Assembly (NCBI RefSeq): GCF_036669915.1
Contig: NC_089324.1
Span: forward strand, 8,056,744-8,120,743
Direction: 5' to 3'
DNA length: 64,000 bases
Source of the DNA: Pocillopora verrucosa
Taxonomy: Eukaryota > Cnidaria > Anthozoa > Scleractinia > Pocilloporidae
This document shows positions 45,569 through 58,371 of the stretch, in pieces. Position numbers and translations under genes: made by a program. Under the pieces are notes generated by a model. That model saw only the letters and a program-made list of their open reading frames with translations, was not told where the DNA came from and searched no databases. Numbering within the stretch: the stretch's first letter is position 1; every line of letters begins with the position of its first letter.

Positions 45569-46644
45569 ATGAACCTCACCAACAAACTGCAGAATACCAA
45601 CCTCACAGATTGTTGGTTTCTTCTTTTCGTATCAAATCATTTTTCAGTTCTACCTTACACTTTTTTAGTCGTCCAAATAGTGATCCTCATAATTACCTGT
45701 CCTTTCACCATCGTACTGAACGTTATGGTCATCTTTGCTGTCAAGAAAAGAGACGACTGCAAACCACGTCCAACATAGCCCTTGCATGCCTAGCGACAAC
45801 TGATACGATCGTCGGGATCTTTGCCTACCCAATTATCATATCTTATGAAATATTGATTCTGCAAGGGGAAATCTCTGGAGAAGTATGTCAACTTCAGGAA
45901 GCAGCCAGATATTTAGCGAGCGTTGCCCTCTTCTCTTCGTTCGTTCACTTGGTTTTAATGACCGCAGAACGCTACATAGCCATCAAACATACCCTCACCC
46001 ACCATGGAACCATCACCAAGACACGCGTGCTAATTGCCTCTGTCGTAGCATGGATTGTCAGCGCTGTCTTACAGATCCTTGGGATAATCGACCGTAAAAT
46101 TTCCATTACTGTTAACAATGTGTTCATAGTTGCATTTCTGGCGTACATCATTTTCTGCAACGTAATGGTTTACCGTGAGACTCGTCGACATGAAAGACAA
46201 ATTGCAGACCAACAAGTTTCAGTGGAGGCCAGGCAAAATTTTTTAAAGGACAAAAAAGCCTTTAAAGTTACAAGGACTGTTGTTGTAATAGTAATTTTCG
46301 GTTATTTGCCTTTCATGACTTTTACAGTTTTCAGTAACACTATAGAAGTAGCAATCTCGACAAAAGTACGATATATAATTTTTAACTCAGCAATATTTTT
46401 AGCTCTCGTCAACTCTTTACTTAATCCACTCGTTTATTCAGTCAGGTTACGACAATTTCGTGTTGCTCTCATTGAAATACTTCTGAACAAAAGCCAGGCT
46501 GAAGCCGAAAAGTTTGACGATAGAAGATTTGGGTCAGTTATCGAACAAATAGGAAAGAGAAATAAAGATGTCAACCGCGTGGTGAATGCCGCTGACATCG
46601 AACTAGGAACAAACCAGGCAGGGAGACAAGTGAGGACCAATTGA
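45569..46644 (+). CDS. Class A (rhodopsin-like) GPCR, broken by a one-base frameshift
   Basis: The N-terminus starts at ATG 45,569 (MNLTNKLQNTNLTDC, two N-glycosylation sequons) and carries TM1 (VVQIVILIITCPFTIVLNV). That frame ends at a TAG at 45,776-45,778. TM2-TM7 continue in the neighbouring frame from about 45,752 (RRLQTTSNIALACLATTD) to the stop at 46,644. Landmarks are the TM3 cysteine in GEVCQLQ, TAERYIAIKH (the DRY motif, as ERY), TM5, a loop KDKKAFKVTRT, TM6 with FGYLPF in place of CWxP, and NSLLNPLVYSVR (NPxxY). A cysteine for the usual loop-2 disulfide is not evident. One missing base in the 45,741-45,756 stretch (GTCAAGAAAAGAGACGACTG) explains the break: assembly error, allele or young pseudogene. 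No introns. Ligand unknown; general look of cnidarian amine/adenosine/melatonin-type receptors. Confidence 0.75.
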
Positions 46645-48889
46645 ATGATCCAATGAGAGCAAAATAAGCGATTCTGAGAATAATAAACATAATTAACCTT
46701 CTAACTATATACTACAAAGGCGAATAGTCCCTTTCATGCGCGCTGATTGGCTGGTTCGGAAGTGATTAGCAAGCACTATTCACCTCAGAGCGGAGAAAGA
46801 AACAAAATCGCGTGTCAACAAATTAATTTCCGATTATTTTTTGGTATATCGACAGAATATATATATACTAAGTTCTTTTTGTTTTTGCATGGTGTTTACT
46901 AAAACAGTTGTTGACCTCCGCTTCGGTACATAATTTTTAACTATTTAGGGGCTCGATTTGCCTAGAGTCTCGGACATGGTTCTTTTCATACTTGTAACAT
47001 GTGCAGAACAATAAAAAACCTAATTGGAATAGCGCTGTGGTAGAGAAATTTATAACACGAACCTTAAAAAAAAAGAAAGGCCGAGTATAGAACTTGGTGA
47101 TAAGTTCCTTGCATTTTCTTTGCATCATTTTTGGCAGTAAAATATCAATTTCCATCGCTTTGTGACAAGACTTGCCCTGGAGAGTCGTCTTTTTACAAAA
47201 ACTAAGCGATGAGGAAATGACTTGTAAATTATTTCCTGCCCCAACATCTGCACTTCATACATTTGAACAATGTAAAACAATATGTGCCTAATTGCCTCCT
47301 GTTTGGCTATTTCCGTCTCTGTCATTCCATTTTGCAATTTTCCTCCGATAACTTTATTGCAATTTCGTTCATAATCAACCTTAATTTGGAATTGTTTTGA
47401 AATTATTCGGCTTTGAAATCTTGCATCCTTGGAGTTATTTTCTTTGTAAATTTTCATTCACGGGACAAAATTGTTGAAATTAGGCAATTCAGGAAATAAA
47501 GCTGTTTTTTTTCTCAAGAAAATTCACGTCCTCCTAAGATTTTTCCACAAAAAAATTTTCGGCCAGAGTTCGTCGAAACTGCTCAACGAAAAAAAAAAAA
47601 TAGAAAGAATTCTCATGCATGTTAAAGTTTTTCCAATAACATGACGTGTGAGGCAGTGATCAGTTCCGCATGTGTAAGTTCTCCCTCTTTACAATTGCGT
47701 CAACTCAAAAGGTTTGCGATCACAAAACAAAATTTCACCTTTCAGGAAAGTTCCTCGCTAAGTTACTTTTCGAAGACTGTCGGACTGTGGGACTGACAAA
47801 TTTAATCCTTAGCGACCAGATGAAGAGCATTTTGAAAAGCTGGCTGACTTTTAGTTGGATATACATGATTGTTTACATGTGATGGTACTAGAAATAAAAT
47901 GATATCATATAAATTTTTAAACTACTCAAAAACCCTGAGAAGAGACGCGCCCAGCCTTTGTTTAAAAGAAGAAGAATAATAAAAGATTGCTTACATAGGC
48001 TCAGTTATCAGAGGACTGAAATAAACGTAGAAAGTATCTGTGCCAAACTCTTAATATTCCCGTTAAGGCAAGCGTGCGTCCTGGGAGCGCAGTTGAAGGG
48101 AAGTGTAGGGGAGAGGTTTAAAATGCGAAAAAAATTCAACTAGCTTAGTTATCCTCGAGTTCAAAACAGGCTAAAGCTCTCGTCACGTTAACAAGGTCAG
48201 TTTCTATAACGGCGACGTTTGGAAAGTTTCAAAACGAATGCATTTGTAATTAATGATTAGTCGATAGTGTGAGTCTTAGTTCTAAATTTTTTCATATCAG
48301 TTTTTCACGATGAGAAGTAAATCTTATGTTCTTGTAACTTTATGAATAAACACATTTCTTGTTTCAGTACAATCATTAACACGCTTGTAGCGAATAACCT
48401 GCTGTACCGATTTGTAATGGAAATATAACTACGTGGAGACCGGTTCGGTCTGTAATCATACGAGTATTAAAAAATACGAGAAAAAAAACTAGCCATTGCC
48501 GGGGTAGACGTTTTTCATGAAAAAAACTTTTAACTCGGTGAAATGCACGGCAACAGCGCGCACATAAGACGCGTACTGTCCAATTATACAAGCTCTTCAC
48601 TTACCCTTAAAAAAGCCTGAATTTATTGAGAAGTACATTGTAATAAATAGCTAAATAAATGCAAGGACGTACAGAGGACTTTTTGGCCTACATGAATTGT
48701 GATTCACAATGTTCTAGTGCACCAAAAAAACAAACAATTATATTTACAGTATATTTTACATCCGCCTCCAACAACAACATATTTTTAAATTGATTTTTTA
48801 GAAAATTCAGGGCTGAACTTTGGACAACACAAAGCAGTTAAGAATTCCCCACAGAATTGGGTGGTTGAAAAAATTCTCTTGCCATCAAT
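46645..48889. other. Intergenic, no supported gene
   Basis: Frames here (for example 47,125-47,457 on the minus strand) show no motif. A short AT dinucleotide run lies near 46,860. The second dispersed repeat copy (48,497-48,580) is annotated separately. Confidence 0.5.
48497..48580 (-). repeat. Dispersed repeat, copy 2 (inverted)
   Basis: Minus-strand relative of 44,354-44,420, sharing the GTGCGCGCTGTTG core and TTTTTTCATGAAAAACG. No coding content. Confidence 0.5.
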
Positions 48890-51800
48890 CTAAAACAAAG
48901 CAAGAAAAACACATGAATAAATGAAAATGTTAATGGAAAATTGAAAACTGATACAGGAAAATAAAGATAAATGACAAACAACAAATAGATAAAAACTCGC
49001 ATAAAACCGAAAAAAAATTATAATCAAAATCGAGATAAGTTTACAATAACACGGAATCAAAACATAAATTACGTATAACAGACGACAACCTTACCTACTA
49101 AAAATATACAATAGAAAGAAATGAAATTTACACGACACAGATAAAACAAAAGACACAGATCAGCATATGGTAAAAATGACGCGAATTAACACAACACATG
49201 GTACAAATAACGTCGTTGACACCAAATAACATTGACACGAACAACTAAGGCGAAACAAAAGCACTAACTTTGAATACATGACACGTGATACAAACATCAA
49301 GACAATAGAGAACACAAGCATGATAAGTGTAAGAAAATGTATATAAGGTAGCTGAACTTGACACAAGGTAAACGATAACGCAAAACTGCAACTAAGATAG
49401 AGAGCACAACTGAGAAGATATACGACAACAAACACACCAAACTATCAAAACACCACTAAAGGTAGCAAAATGATGACCCGTCTGAAACAAGCCATTTAAG
49501 GTGAAAAATGCCCAGATGGCAACAAAAGGCAGAGTGTATCCACAAGTTAACATCATAGCAAGATTGAAATCACACACATCGGCCAAGTTACACACCAAAA
49601 TGAACGCAAGCACGATACTTACGATTGCATAGAGCTCAAAAGACAACAGTAACATACAATACCAAAAACATAAGATAACATGGAACACAGAAAAAAGTGA
49701 AAAAACACAGTAATAGAATATGAAAAAGGACATCAGCGGACCCTAAGGACATATTTTTAAATCATGCAAGGTACAAGGACGTCTGATGGGTAAACAAGGA
49801 AGTATTCAGCATTTAGAGCGTCAGAAATAACTGTAGTCGTCTTCCAGTTGCTATTATGGACCAACGAGTCTGTGGTTAAGCTCCTCACTTTCAATAACAC
49901 AAAGAATGCTCATTTTTTAAGGTTCCCGCAAGACTTAACTAACATCATGATATTAACATGTAGGAAAAATCGACACAAGAAGAAAAAGAAACAAATATAT
50001 ACACAACAGCAAAGAACAGAGACTGCTTACTTCGTGGCTTCCATTCGTAACAATTGTAAAACAACTGTTTAACATTAAACCATATTAGAATGTGATGAGA
50101 TGCAGCAAACAAATCAATAAGAAATACATAATTAAGTTGACTGGCCCTAGGCGAAAGAAAAGATAGATAAAAACAGAATTTTCATCACGTGATTACTAGA
50201 ATAGTTCTAATTCCTACTTGAAGAACATAAAGTAATGAAAACTGCGAGTGACCATAGACACAAGGTAATGAATGACACATAACAAACAACCAAACACAAT
50301 GACAACCAAGACAAGACATACGAACAACATGCACAAAAACAACGATAACGACAACGACAACAAAAACATCCAAACGTAACAAAGAACATAAAATTGTTAA
50401 AAAGGTCATTGACACTACAGACACAATACAAGGTACAATTGGAAACCAAGGGGTAAAAGTTAACGCACAGTCAAATAAACATGAATAAAGCCGAGAGAGC
50501 GTGAAAACAAAAGGAGTTTAGTTGACTGACTGAAAATAACACATCATCACAACTAGTACAACGAAGTTAAAACGAAACAACGTGCAGCTGGTGATTACAA
50601 ACACTAAGCGATGAACGACACACAGAACACAGGGATATTAACATATGTAAAATTACTGACACATAACAAGAACAACGTTGAAACGCATTAAAACGAACCC
50701 ATAAGAGCATGGACTTCAGTATAAAATCAACCCATTCATTTGTCAAATATCATCATAATAAAAGCTTAAATATAATAAACAGAGGCTGACACAAATAAAA
50801 GATGACTGACCCAAGCCGTAAACATAACATGACAACAAAAACACGAACACCATTACAATAAAATGAACGCGGAAAACAAGGGACACTTAGGCCAAAGAAG
50901 GCCGTGTGAACGCAACAAGGCGAACACGAAACTCAACAACAACATGAACACTACTACAATAAAATTAACACGGAAAACAATGACAACTAAGGCCAAAGAA
51001 GGCCATGTGAACGTAACACAACAGAGATTCACACAGTTACAACATTACTGTCTACTCACATGAAGTATGACGCTAAAACAAAGCCACAAACATAAACACA
51101 GTAGAAAAGAGACAAGCGATGGTACATGAAGTGTCATGAAAAATTTACAACTTAATGGAATCAGTTCAAACGAATAGAAACAAGTGTAGAGATATGACCT
51201 TGATTCACTCGTAAGGCGAACATGATTAAAGTCTTTAACCAATGGTGCTCAAGACAATGAAAGAACATGAAAATCGACAGTAGACAATGATCGTGGCACA
51301 CTACACATGCGCGCAAAGCAACAAAAAAACAAAACAACCAAAGACAACTGTTGGAGACGAAACACACAAACTACTCATAAAAATCTTGGAGACAAATAGC
51401 TGGTAGACATAAACACAGTAACAGATGGAAAACAGCAGAAACAGTCAGTAAACAATAAAGACTTAGCTTTCACAAATTGAAGCATAAAACCGACATTAAT
51501 TGCAACAACAACAAAAAGTAACACGGGGAGATTATAAACATGGACAGACGTAGGACTAATAAAACATGATAAGGACAAGGCAAAGAGAGAATCACGACAA
51601 ACAGAAAGGAAAATCAACGGATTCAAGGCAACAAAAACTAAGCAAATATTAAGACAAAAGAAAAGCGAATCCGGTGTGAGCAAAATGCAATAGACTGACA
51701 TTGGATACTACGAAGATGTTACACAAACATTCACACGGTATGATATCGCGCACACAATACAATGAGGCGTAACACAAGCATCCAACACGGGACAAAGACA

Positions 51801-52975
51801 ATGTAACCAATACAAAACAAAACAAGTTAACCGTGAACACAGAACACAGAAGTACGAAAACAAAGCAGTAAAGAACATAAAACAACCTTGGAACACAAAA
51901 CAAAGTAACTTCATATGATCTGTGCCAGGAACAAAGTAAAACAATAAAATCACGACCTGTGGCATTTTTTGATCGATTATTGCACACGTTTAGGTCAACA
52001 TGACGTGACATATAAAAAAAACTAACGATAAAATAGACACATGAAGGATACATCAACACAACTTAATAATGAATACAGACGCGCACAAAAATAGTACAAA
52101 CCAATACATTCATAACAGGAGATAGCATTAACAATATAAACACAGAAGCGAAACATGAATATGGAGCACAAAAACATCACTTTAATAGTTTTAATCATGA
52201 CTTCTGACACCAGTAAACACTCGCACAACATAAACACCACGGTGAAAAACACAGCAACGTATATAGGTATATAGGCTGATGGCATAAAACATCAGTAACG
52301 ACATTAACACCATAAAGCGACATGTTTGACAATTATGAAACCCCACGCTTGAAGAAGAAAGGGAGAACTGAGAAATAAGAACAAAAAAAAAAGTTACGAA
52401 ACACAAACGATTGCGGATCAGCATATTAGAAATAGAGGTATAAAACATATACCTCGCAACCAGCTAAAAAACAAATATGGGTAAAACATCACATAAATTG
52501 GGTTAAAGCAGCAACTTGTACAGACGTGAAACTAAAAAATGACACTGGCAAGAGACATGGAAGACACAAGAGACATGGAAGACGTAAGGCCAAGCAACAG
52601 GGCGTGATGACGGAAGAAACAAATACAAAACAACAAGTAGGTAACAGACAAGTACACAATGGATTACAATTATCCTGACAACATAGGATAGGCATAGTAC
52701 ACTGTTGTGGATTGGGCATGAGAAACACAAACATTGACGAAAATCGAGCGTAATGACACACTAATTAAATATGCATTGACACCAAACTGTTTAAAGGGAA
52801 ACACACAATGGAGCATCAAATAGATATAAAACAATCACCCCAACTGACAGACGGTGTTCGTTTACCTACACTTAAATCACAACACAGCCGTGTACACAAA
52901 CACCTACATACACACAGTGATCTTACTGAAGGATACAACACATCACTGACAATACGGAAACAAACAACGCTTTTC
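48890..52975. other. 4.1-kb tract of extreme A-over-T (AC-rich) strand skew
   Basis: The plus strand is dominated by A and C with very little T. Direct counts are A35 C17 G5 T3 at 50,281-50,340 and A35 C11 G9 T5 at 51,841-51,900. The sequence is irregular, made of ACAA, AACA, CATAA and CGACAAC words rather than a clean tandem repeat. A more balanced stretch interrupts it at about 49,735-49,960. The many minus-strand frames of 60-136 codons rich in F, V, C and L follow from the composition, because stop codons need A, which is rare on that strand. I do not regard them as genes. It may be a decayed satellite or a product of strand-biased mutation. Confidence 0.75.
50845..51018 (+). repeat. Direct repeat, period 101 bp, within the AC-rich tract
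   Basis: Two copies, 50,845-50,917 and 50,946-51,018, share ACAATAAAAT, CGGAAAACAA and GGCCAAAGAAGGCC followed by GTGAACG. Divergence is moderate. This is the clearest repeat structure in the skewed tract and supports a decayed tandem origin for at least part of it. Confidence 0.75.
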
Positions 52976-55900
52976 ACTCTTCTACATAAGACAACTTAAC
53001 AAATAACGCCTTCGTATTACACAAGATGGTAAAAACGCATTTAAGTCTATATAGTGGTGAGCTTTGTGTTGAACGCCGTGATCAATTGCCCGAGAAAAAC
53101 TATCTGCATGACTCTGAGTGAGAATCGTGTGCAACATGTAGTATTTGTTAGCAACAGTGGTCATATGATCATATTCTGAACCCTGACCTCAAAATGTAAA
53201 AGTTTTTAAAAGTTTAAATTTAGTTGATGAATGTGGTAGTTATATCAGTTTCAATCTCACAAGTGCTTCTCGCTGCTGGCAAACTGAATTTTTTTTAAGT
53301 GATAGCGTTGCTCGAAGCCTTTTCGACACGAATTATGGCATAGGGTTGTTTCACCCTCTTCGACACCTAAGATCTTCAAAAATCAACATTTTTTGACGAA
53401 GTGTGATTAAAATAAAAATGATCACCATCATTAATTTTTTTTTTTAACCAAATAGGCAAAAACTCCTCCTCAGGCAATTTCTCGCGGGCGTCTCAGTTCG
53501 CGTCAGAATAAGTAAGAAGTGTTATACGTATCTGCGTTTCCACAGCATTTCAGCGTTTTGTCAACTGTACATTAGCCGACCAGACATAACTGTCCGTGTT
53601 TACGTCAGTCGTCCGAGATGTCAAGTTAGTCCAAGCCGTTTGTCAGAGACTGATGAGAAGTCGTCAGGGCTTTGTTCATTGGTTCTTCCCAAGAGTCTTT
53701 GTGGTGAATCTCTGCTATTTGTTTCATCCGTCGGTTACAGTATGTTACGTCATAAGGTTAAAAAAGGTCGTTACCTTCAAAGAAAAGCAAAGGAGTTTAG
53801 AGGTTGAAGAGGTAGTGGTATATCTGTTAAAGCAAAGTCTGAAGTTAGGCGATAAATCGTTACTTGAGCGTGAATTGATGAATTCATCTTGAAATCATAG
53901 ATTTTGGCTGCAATATGGAGTGTAACGGATGTTTCTTTGGATATTCACGGGAAAAGTAAAGAAAAGCACGAATAATTATAAATGTCTTAATAAATAATGA
54001 AGCCTTGACTCTGCTCTGGAAAAGCCAGGGAAAAGTCCCGGAAATGGTCGGACATTGTACAATTTAGCAGATGGCGTGACAGCTTTAGCTCAGCTCTATG
54101 CTTTGTACTCTAACCAATGACGACGCGCGTTGTATTTGAACTTTACTATAATAATTTTTGGCTGAAAAGAAAAAATCCTCATCCGCATTCAGGAACTTCA
54201 ATTAATATTTAGCATACTTCAGAATTTTACTTCACTTTCGTCAGGTTATTCATTTGTTATTTACTTTAAATGGGAAAGTATTGCTGAAATAAAGTCTAGT
54301 GTGATACTTAAGTCTAAGCAAAAGGAATTAGAGCCTTTTGTACGTAATGGTTTCTTTGCAAACCTCCATTTCGAGGGTCCATACAAGCACAATATGAAAG
54401 CCCCGACAAAGAGGAATTAGGGTGATCTATTTTTCCGCCTTATGCCGACCGTCGTCTTCGCAGCTCTGACCACCTTGAAAAGTCCAAAATCTTCTTCTAT
54501 CGTTGTTGGGAATCTGTCTTCTCATCGTGAATGCTCATCCTCAGCCGAAAATGTGAAAAGCGAAAATGATTTCTGTCAAGAAATATGAGCAAAATTCCTT
54601 GAATATAAAATGAAAGACAACAGAGTCTTAAGTGCAACTCGTACGGACAAGATTGTTCCTCTTTTCAATTATATCTAAGTACTTTAATGGTGACCAAGCG
54701 GACTCCGCAGCAGTCAAGGAAAATATTGTAAGAATTTAGATTTATGCCATTCCTTCGTTACATTCTCTTAACCACTTTTCTGTGAAAACTGTCTAAATCG
54801 TTGTATTTATTTTGGTATAGGATGAGTTCGACACATTGAACAAAAGACTCTTCTAACTTTGGGGCTGTTGCAGGTTAGACTTAAGCTTAGCTAAAGTACG
54901 TTCAACTCTCAAGAAGTAAAAATGTATATAATACATCTGCCATATTAGAATTCTATTAGTGCCAAGGCCACTTACCAGTTAAGTCTAAAATTTTAATCGA
55001 GTCTACTCGGCTGCTTGGTTTGTCCTGCTCAATATTTAAATGGAACATAAACCACAGAATATTTTCCATCCCGGTAAATTTTGCGAAGGAATTCTTTACC
55101 ATAATACCAGATTTACGGAGGTCCTAAAATACTTTACACTCCTACAGAAGAAACAAAGCATTACGATTTTCTTTATTAAAGTTTGCCACACCTTTCTGAG
55201 CTAATTTACATACAAAGTTGACGTCACATAAATAAGCCAATCACAGTGTCAATCTATCCAACATAAAACCTAAGTTTATTTCGTGTTCTCTAATAATGAG
55301 AGTGAGATGAACTTCAGGTACATGTCAATGTGCTGTTAATAAAGCTGATGGATATTGATTACCATGGTGACAAGTTCTTTGACATGTACTTGTTCAACCT
55401 GTTCATACCACCAGTTTTTTTTTTTATTGTTTTCGGCACGCTCCAAAAGTCTTTAACCATATAAGTTAACGCCGTTTCACGCTATGAACAAAAAAAATAT
55501 CGTTTAAATAACTCGTCATGTTATGATCCCTTAAAATCAAGGAAAACACTGAGGCACCGCATTATGATAAGCCCGAGATGGTGAAATTAATGGACGACGA
55601 GAAAATTGTAAGTTTAATGTCACCATTTCATGTAAATAAACCCAAAGCACATTTATTTAACTCTTTCCTTCTCTACTCGGAGAAAAACCTACGGCGTGTG
55701 GTATGAGAGAGAGTATATCAATTACTGCCTTAACTCAGAATATTTACAGATGGATGTAGAACGAAACCAAATTTGTGCTTTATGTACAAAATGTATGTTA
55801 ACTTCTAAGAAATTGCATAGCTAAAGCAAAATAAGAGTTCACTGGTAAAATTATCTACATAAAAAAGCATCTATTTAGGATTCAATCGTTCAAATACTTG

Positions 55901-57960
55901 TAAACGATAAATATTCTAGTTACAAAGAGAATTATCATAATGCCTTAACGCACTGTTTTTTTGTTTTTTTTTTGTTACTTTGTTACCCCATCTTGAATCC
56001 TCCAAGTGGAGAAAAGGTTCGTGAAGAAAATAACTTATTCCAGAAGGGAAAATAAAAAAAAATGACAGCCCGAAATGCAAGCAAGTTCCCTTTCGAAAAC
56101 AAAAGCATTGACAGTTGATATCTTTCTTCATTCGAAAACCTTTATTTTAAATTTCCATCTTTCTCGTAATTCAACAGCAGTATCTTCCGACTGTGCTGAT
56201 CCTAGCAGTATGCAAGAGGGGTGATATTTCACTTCCTCTCCGCGTAGAAAACAAATGAGACATCGACCATTTTCCTAAATCCCGCAAAAAAACCAAATGG
56301 TCTGGTCTGTTGCATCTCATTTGTTTATATGGTGTTTCTGAAATTCAAAAATTTGGTCCTTTTCTTCCATTTTCAATGGGAATTGAAACATTGTAACTTT
56401 TGCAATTGCAATCCGGAAATAAAATCTTAGAGTGAAATACTTAGTTTTTAAGAATGATTTCCTATGGCATAATGGGTGCGACTCATTCATACAGTGGATG
56501 TATCACTTGCATCTTACTAAATGCAGACATCAATGTCGTCATGGTAACGGGGTTTCTTGATACTGCATCTCGACGACATTTTTTTCAAAAGGGTTTTTTT
56601 TAAGACCAATTTATGAACATTGCCAAGGTTTAATTCACCCCATTATTTTTTATTTCATCATTTACCTTTTTTTAACAGAGAGAAAAATAGGTTTAACGAG
56701 AAGTTGGTTTTTAATGAAAAAATTTATCGGCATGTTTTTCTGCACGCTTAATTTACGTGCAGACAATCTCTGCATCCAGTGTCTTGATATGTTTCTGAAT
56801 TTTCCTTGATTTAAATATGCAGCTGAAATCTGATGTACGTTAAACAGTTAAATTGCACGTTCGTTTGTAGATACAAATTTATCTCTTCGAGTCGATAATA
56901 TTGTCGACTTAAATCCACGCACGGCCATGTAATATCCTTAACATATTTTTCACAAAAACCTTTACATACGCCTTATGATATCCATATATTCATGTCAAGA
57001 ATGAAAGTATAAGGCTTATCATATAATTTACACGTTTTTCTTGAGCAGCATTTGCTGGATACAAGAAACAATCTCACATATCGTAGTTCTTATTGTGCGA
57101 CAAGCAGCGTTCGTACACAAAAACATTTGTTCTCTCGCCAGCAAGTGGCATCTAATATTCTTGCCTGTACGATGGCAGTGTTTGAGTTGAAGACTCGCTT
57201 ATTGGGGGGGATTTTTTTGTGCAAGTTAACGTGCTTTTGCTTTGGTGGTGTTTTGACCAATTATTTTTTGAAGAGCATTTTTGTAACCACTTGCGAACAT
57301 TTTTCTGTCTGCCACGACAGATAAAAAGAAGGGTCATGCATGTGGTCCACTTGACCAGGTAATGAAATACTTCCTATTATGAAGTCTATAATTACACTTC
57401 GGTCCATTGCAATTGTTTCAAATAACTTCAAGATCTAATAATCATGATAATTAAACATGTCCAAGGCATTTCCCCTTGAACATCTCTAAATGACCATCTG
57501 TACCAGTTCATCTTTGTATTTGTTAATCCGAAAATAGGAAAATACTTTAGAGACAACTTTTGATTACCAAATTAACACACTCAAGAATCAAGTGGAAATG
57601 AAGAAAAAAATCAACAAATATCAAAACAATTCTTAGCCCATCTCACTTTCTTGTCACGCTCATTCTTCGGCTACCATCAAAACTCCATACTAAGTTTTCA
57701 TCGATACACTTAAAAATCTATCAAATCGCAAATGTTATGGCGTTAAAAGGGCAGGTTTGCGTGCATGAAATTCAGTCTGTTAACAGACATTTTTTAGTGA
57801 AAAATTTACCAAAATGTCAAGGGGCATCTCAATTAAAGTCAACAATTTACAACATTAATCATGTTAACGGCGCGCAAGGCATGTTATTACAGACCCTAGT
57901 AAAGGATCACTCAACCGTGAGATGCACGTTTTATTTTTTTTAATTCCGAAATGGTGCCAG
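52976..57960. other. Gene-poor region upstream of JUN
   Basis: No supported gene. A frame at 53,651-53,892 (ATG start, about 80 codons, ending ERELMNSS) has a Lys/Glu-rich second half but no motif I recognise. At 55,219-55,226 a perfect CRE/AP-1 palindrome TGACGTCA is followed within 25 bp by AAATAAG and CCAATCA, a possible distal promoter or enhancer. A short inverted pair AACAAATGAGA / TCTCATTTGTT lies near 56,250-56,325. This may be the regulatory neighbourhood of JUN. Confidence 0.4.
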
Positions 57961-57974
57961 GAACCTCTTTAAAG

Positions 57975-58371
57975 GTTCGCGCCTTTTCTTGACAGGCCGT
58001 GCCTGCCACCGGCGTTTTTCAGGTTTGTGAGTTAGGTCATATTACGCAATTACTAATTATCAGGTGGTACTATTGACTTTCACACAAAACATTAACACCA
58101 GCCAATCAGGCTTCAGTTTCTGTCGCCATGACGATCGCCGAAGGGACCAGATTGAGTCTCAATTATGACATCAATCAAGTGGCATGGGATTACTCACTGA
58201 TCAAGAACGAGGCGTGTGGTAAATCACCTCCCGCCGAAATTCACCCCGACCGCCGAAGATTGGAAGATTTTAAACAAAGTCAGCCATCCATGCCAGTTCC
58301 TTTGGGTGAGTACTTAAAATCCGCAATGTGAAGGAGACAAAGGAGAACGAGGCGCCCGTAGAGTAGTTTAG
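57975..58371 (+). promoter_or_regulatory. JUN promoter / 5' leader with CCAAT and TGACATCA
   Basis: In order: TTCGCGCC (E2F-like, 57,976-57,983), ATTACGCAAT (C/EBP-like, 58,041-58,050), AGCCAATCAGG (CCAAT box, 58,100-58,110) and TGACATCA (58,166-58,173). The last is the octamer of the jun1 AP-1-like element in the vertebrate JUN promoter, which also has a CCAAT-type site just upstream. If the transcription start lies near 58,240 the spacing would be similar. TGACATCA is expected about twice by chance in 64 kb, so its position is suggestive, not proof. No TATA box is evident. Confidence 0.5.
58128..58331 (+). other. Upstream ORF (67 codons) before JUN
   Basis: It starts with ATG in a good context (GTCGCCATGACG), encodes MTIAEGTRLSLNYDINQVAW onward, and stops 40 nt before the JUN ATG. 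No domain is seen. If transcription starts upstream of 58,128 it would act as an uORF limiting JUN translation. If the start lies near 58,240 it is not transcribed whole. It overlaps the TGACATCA element, which argues for the second reading. Confidence 0.35.

Noticed and set aside
45499-45756. N-terminal extension of the GPCR in the TM2-TM7 frame
   Set aside because: It has no ATG start and reads as basic, non-membrane sequence. The other frame supplies an ATG, glycosylation sites and TM1.
49160-52761. Series of minus-strand ORFs (60-136 codons) that look like hydrophobic membrane proteins
   Set aside because: They sit in overlapping frames of a strand with almost no A, so stop codons are rare. 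No motif, start context or homologous fold is visible. A mitochondrial insertion was also considered; none of the peptides resembles a mitochondrial protein.
53596-53892. 98-codon frame with a Lys/Glu-rich C-terminal half
   Set aside because: The full frame starts at GTG and the ATG-initiated part is short. No recognisable domain, and no splice context that ties it to another exon.
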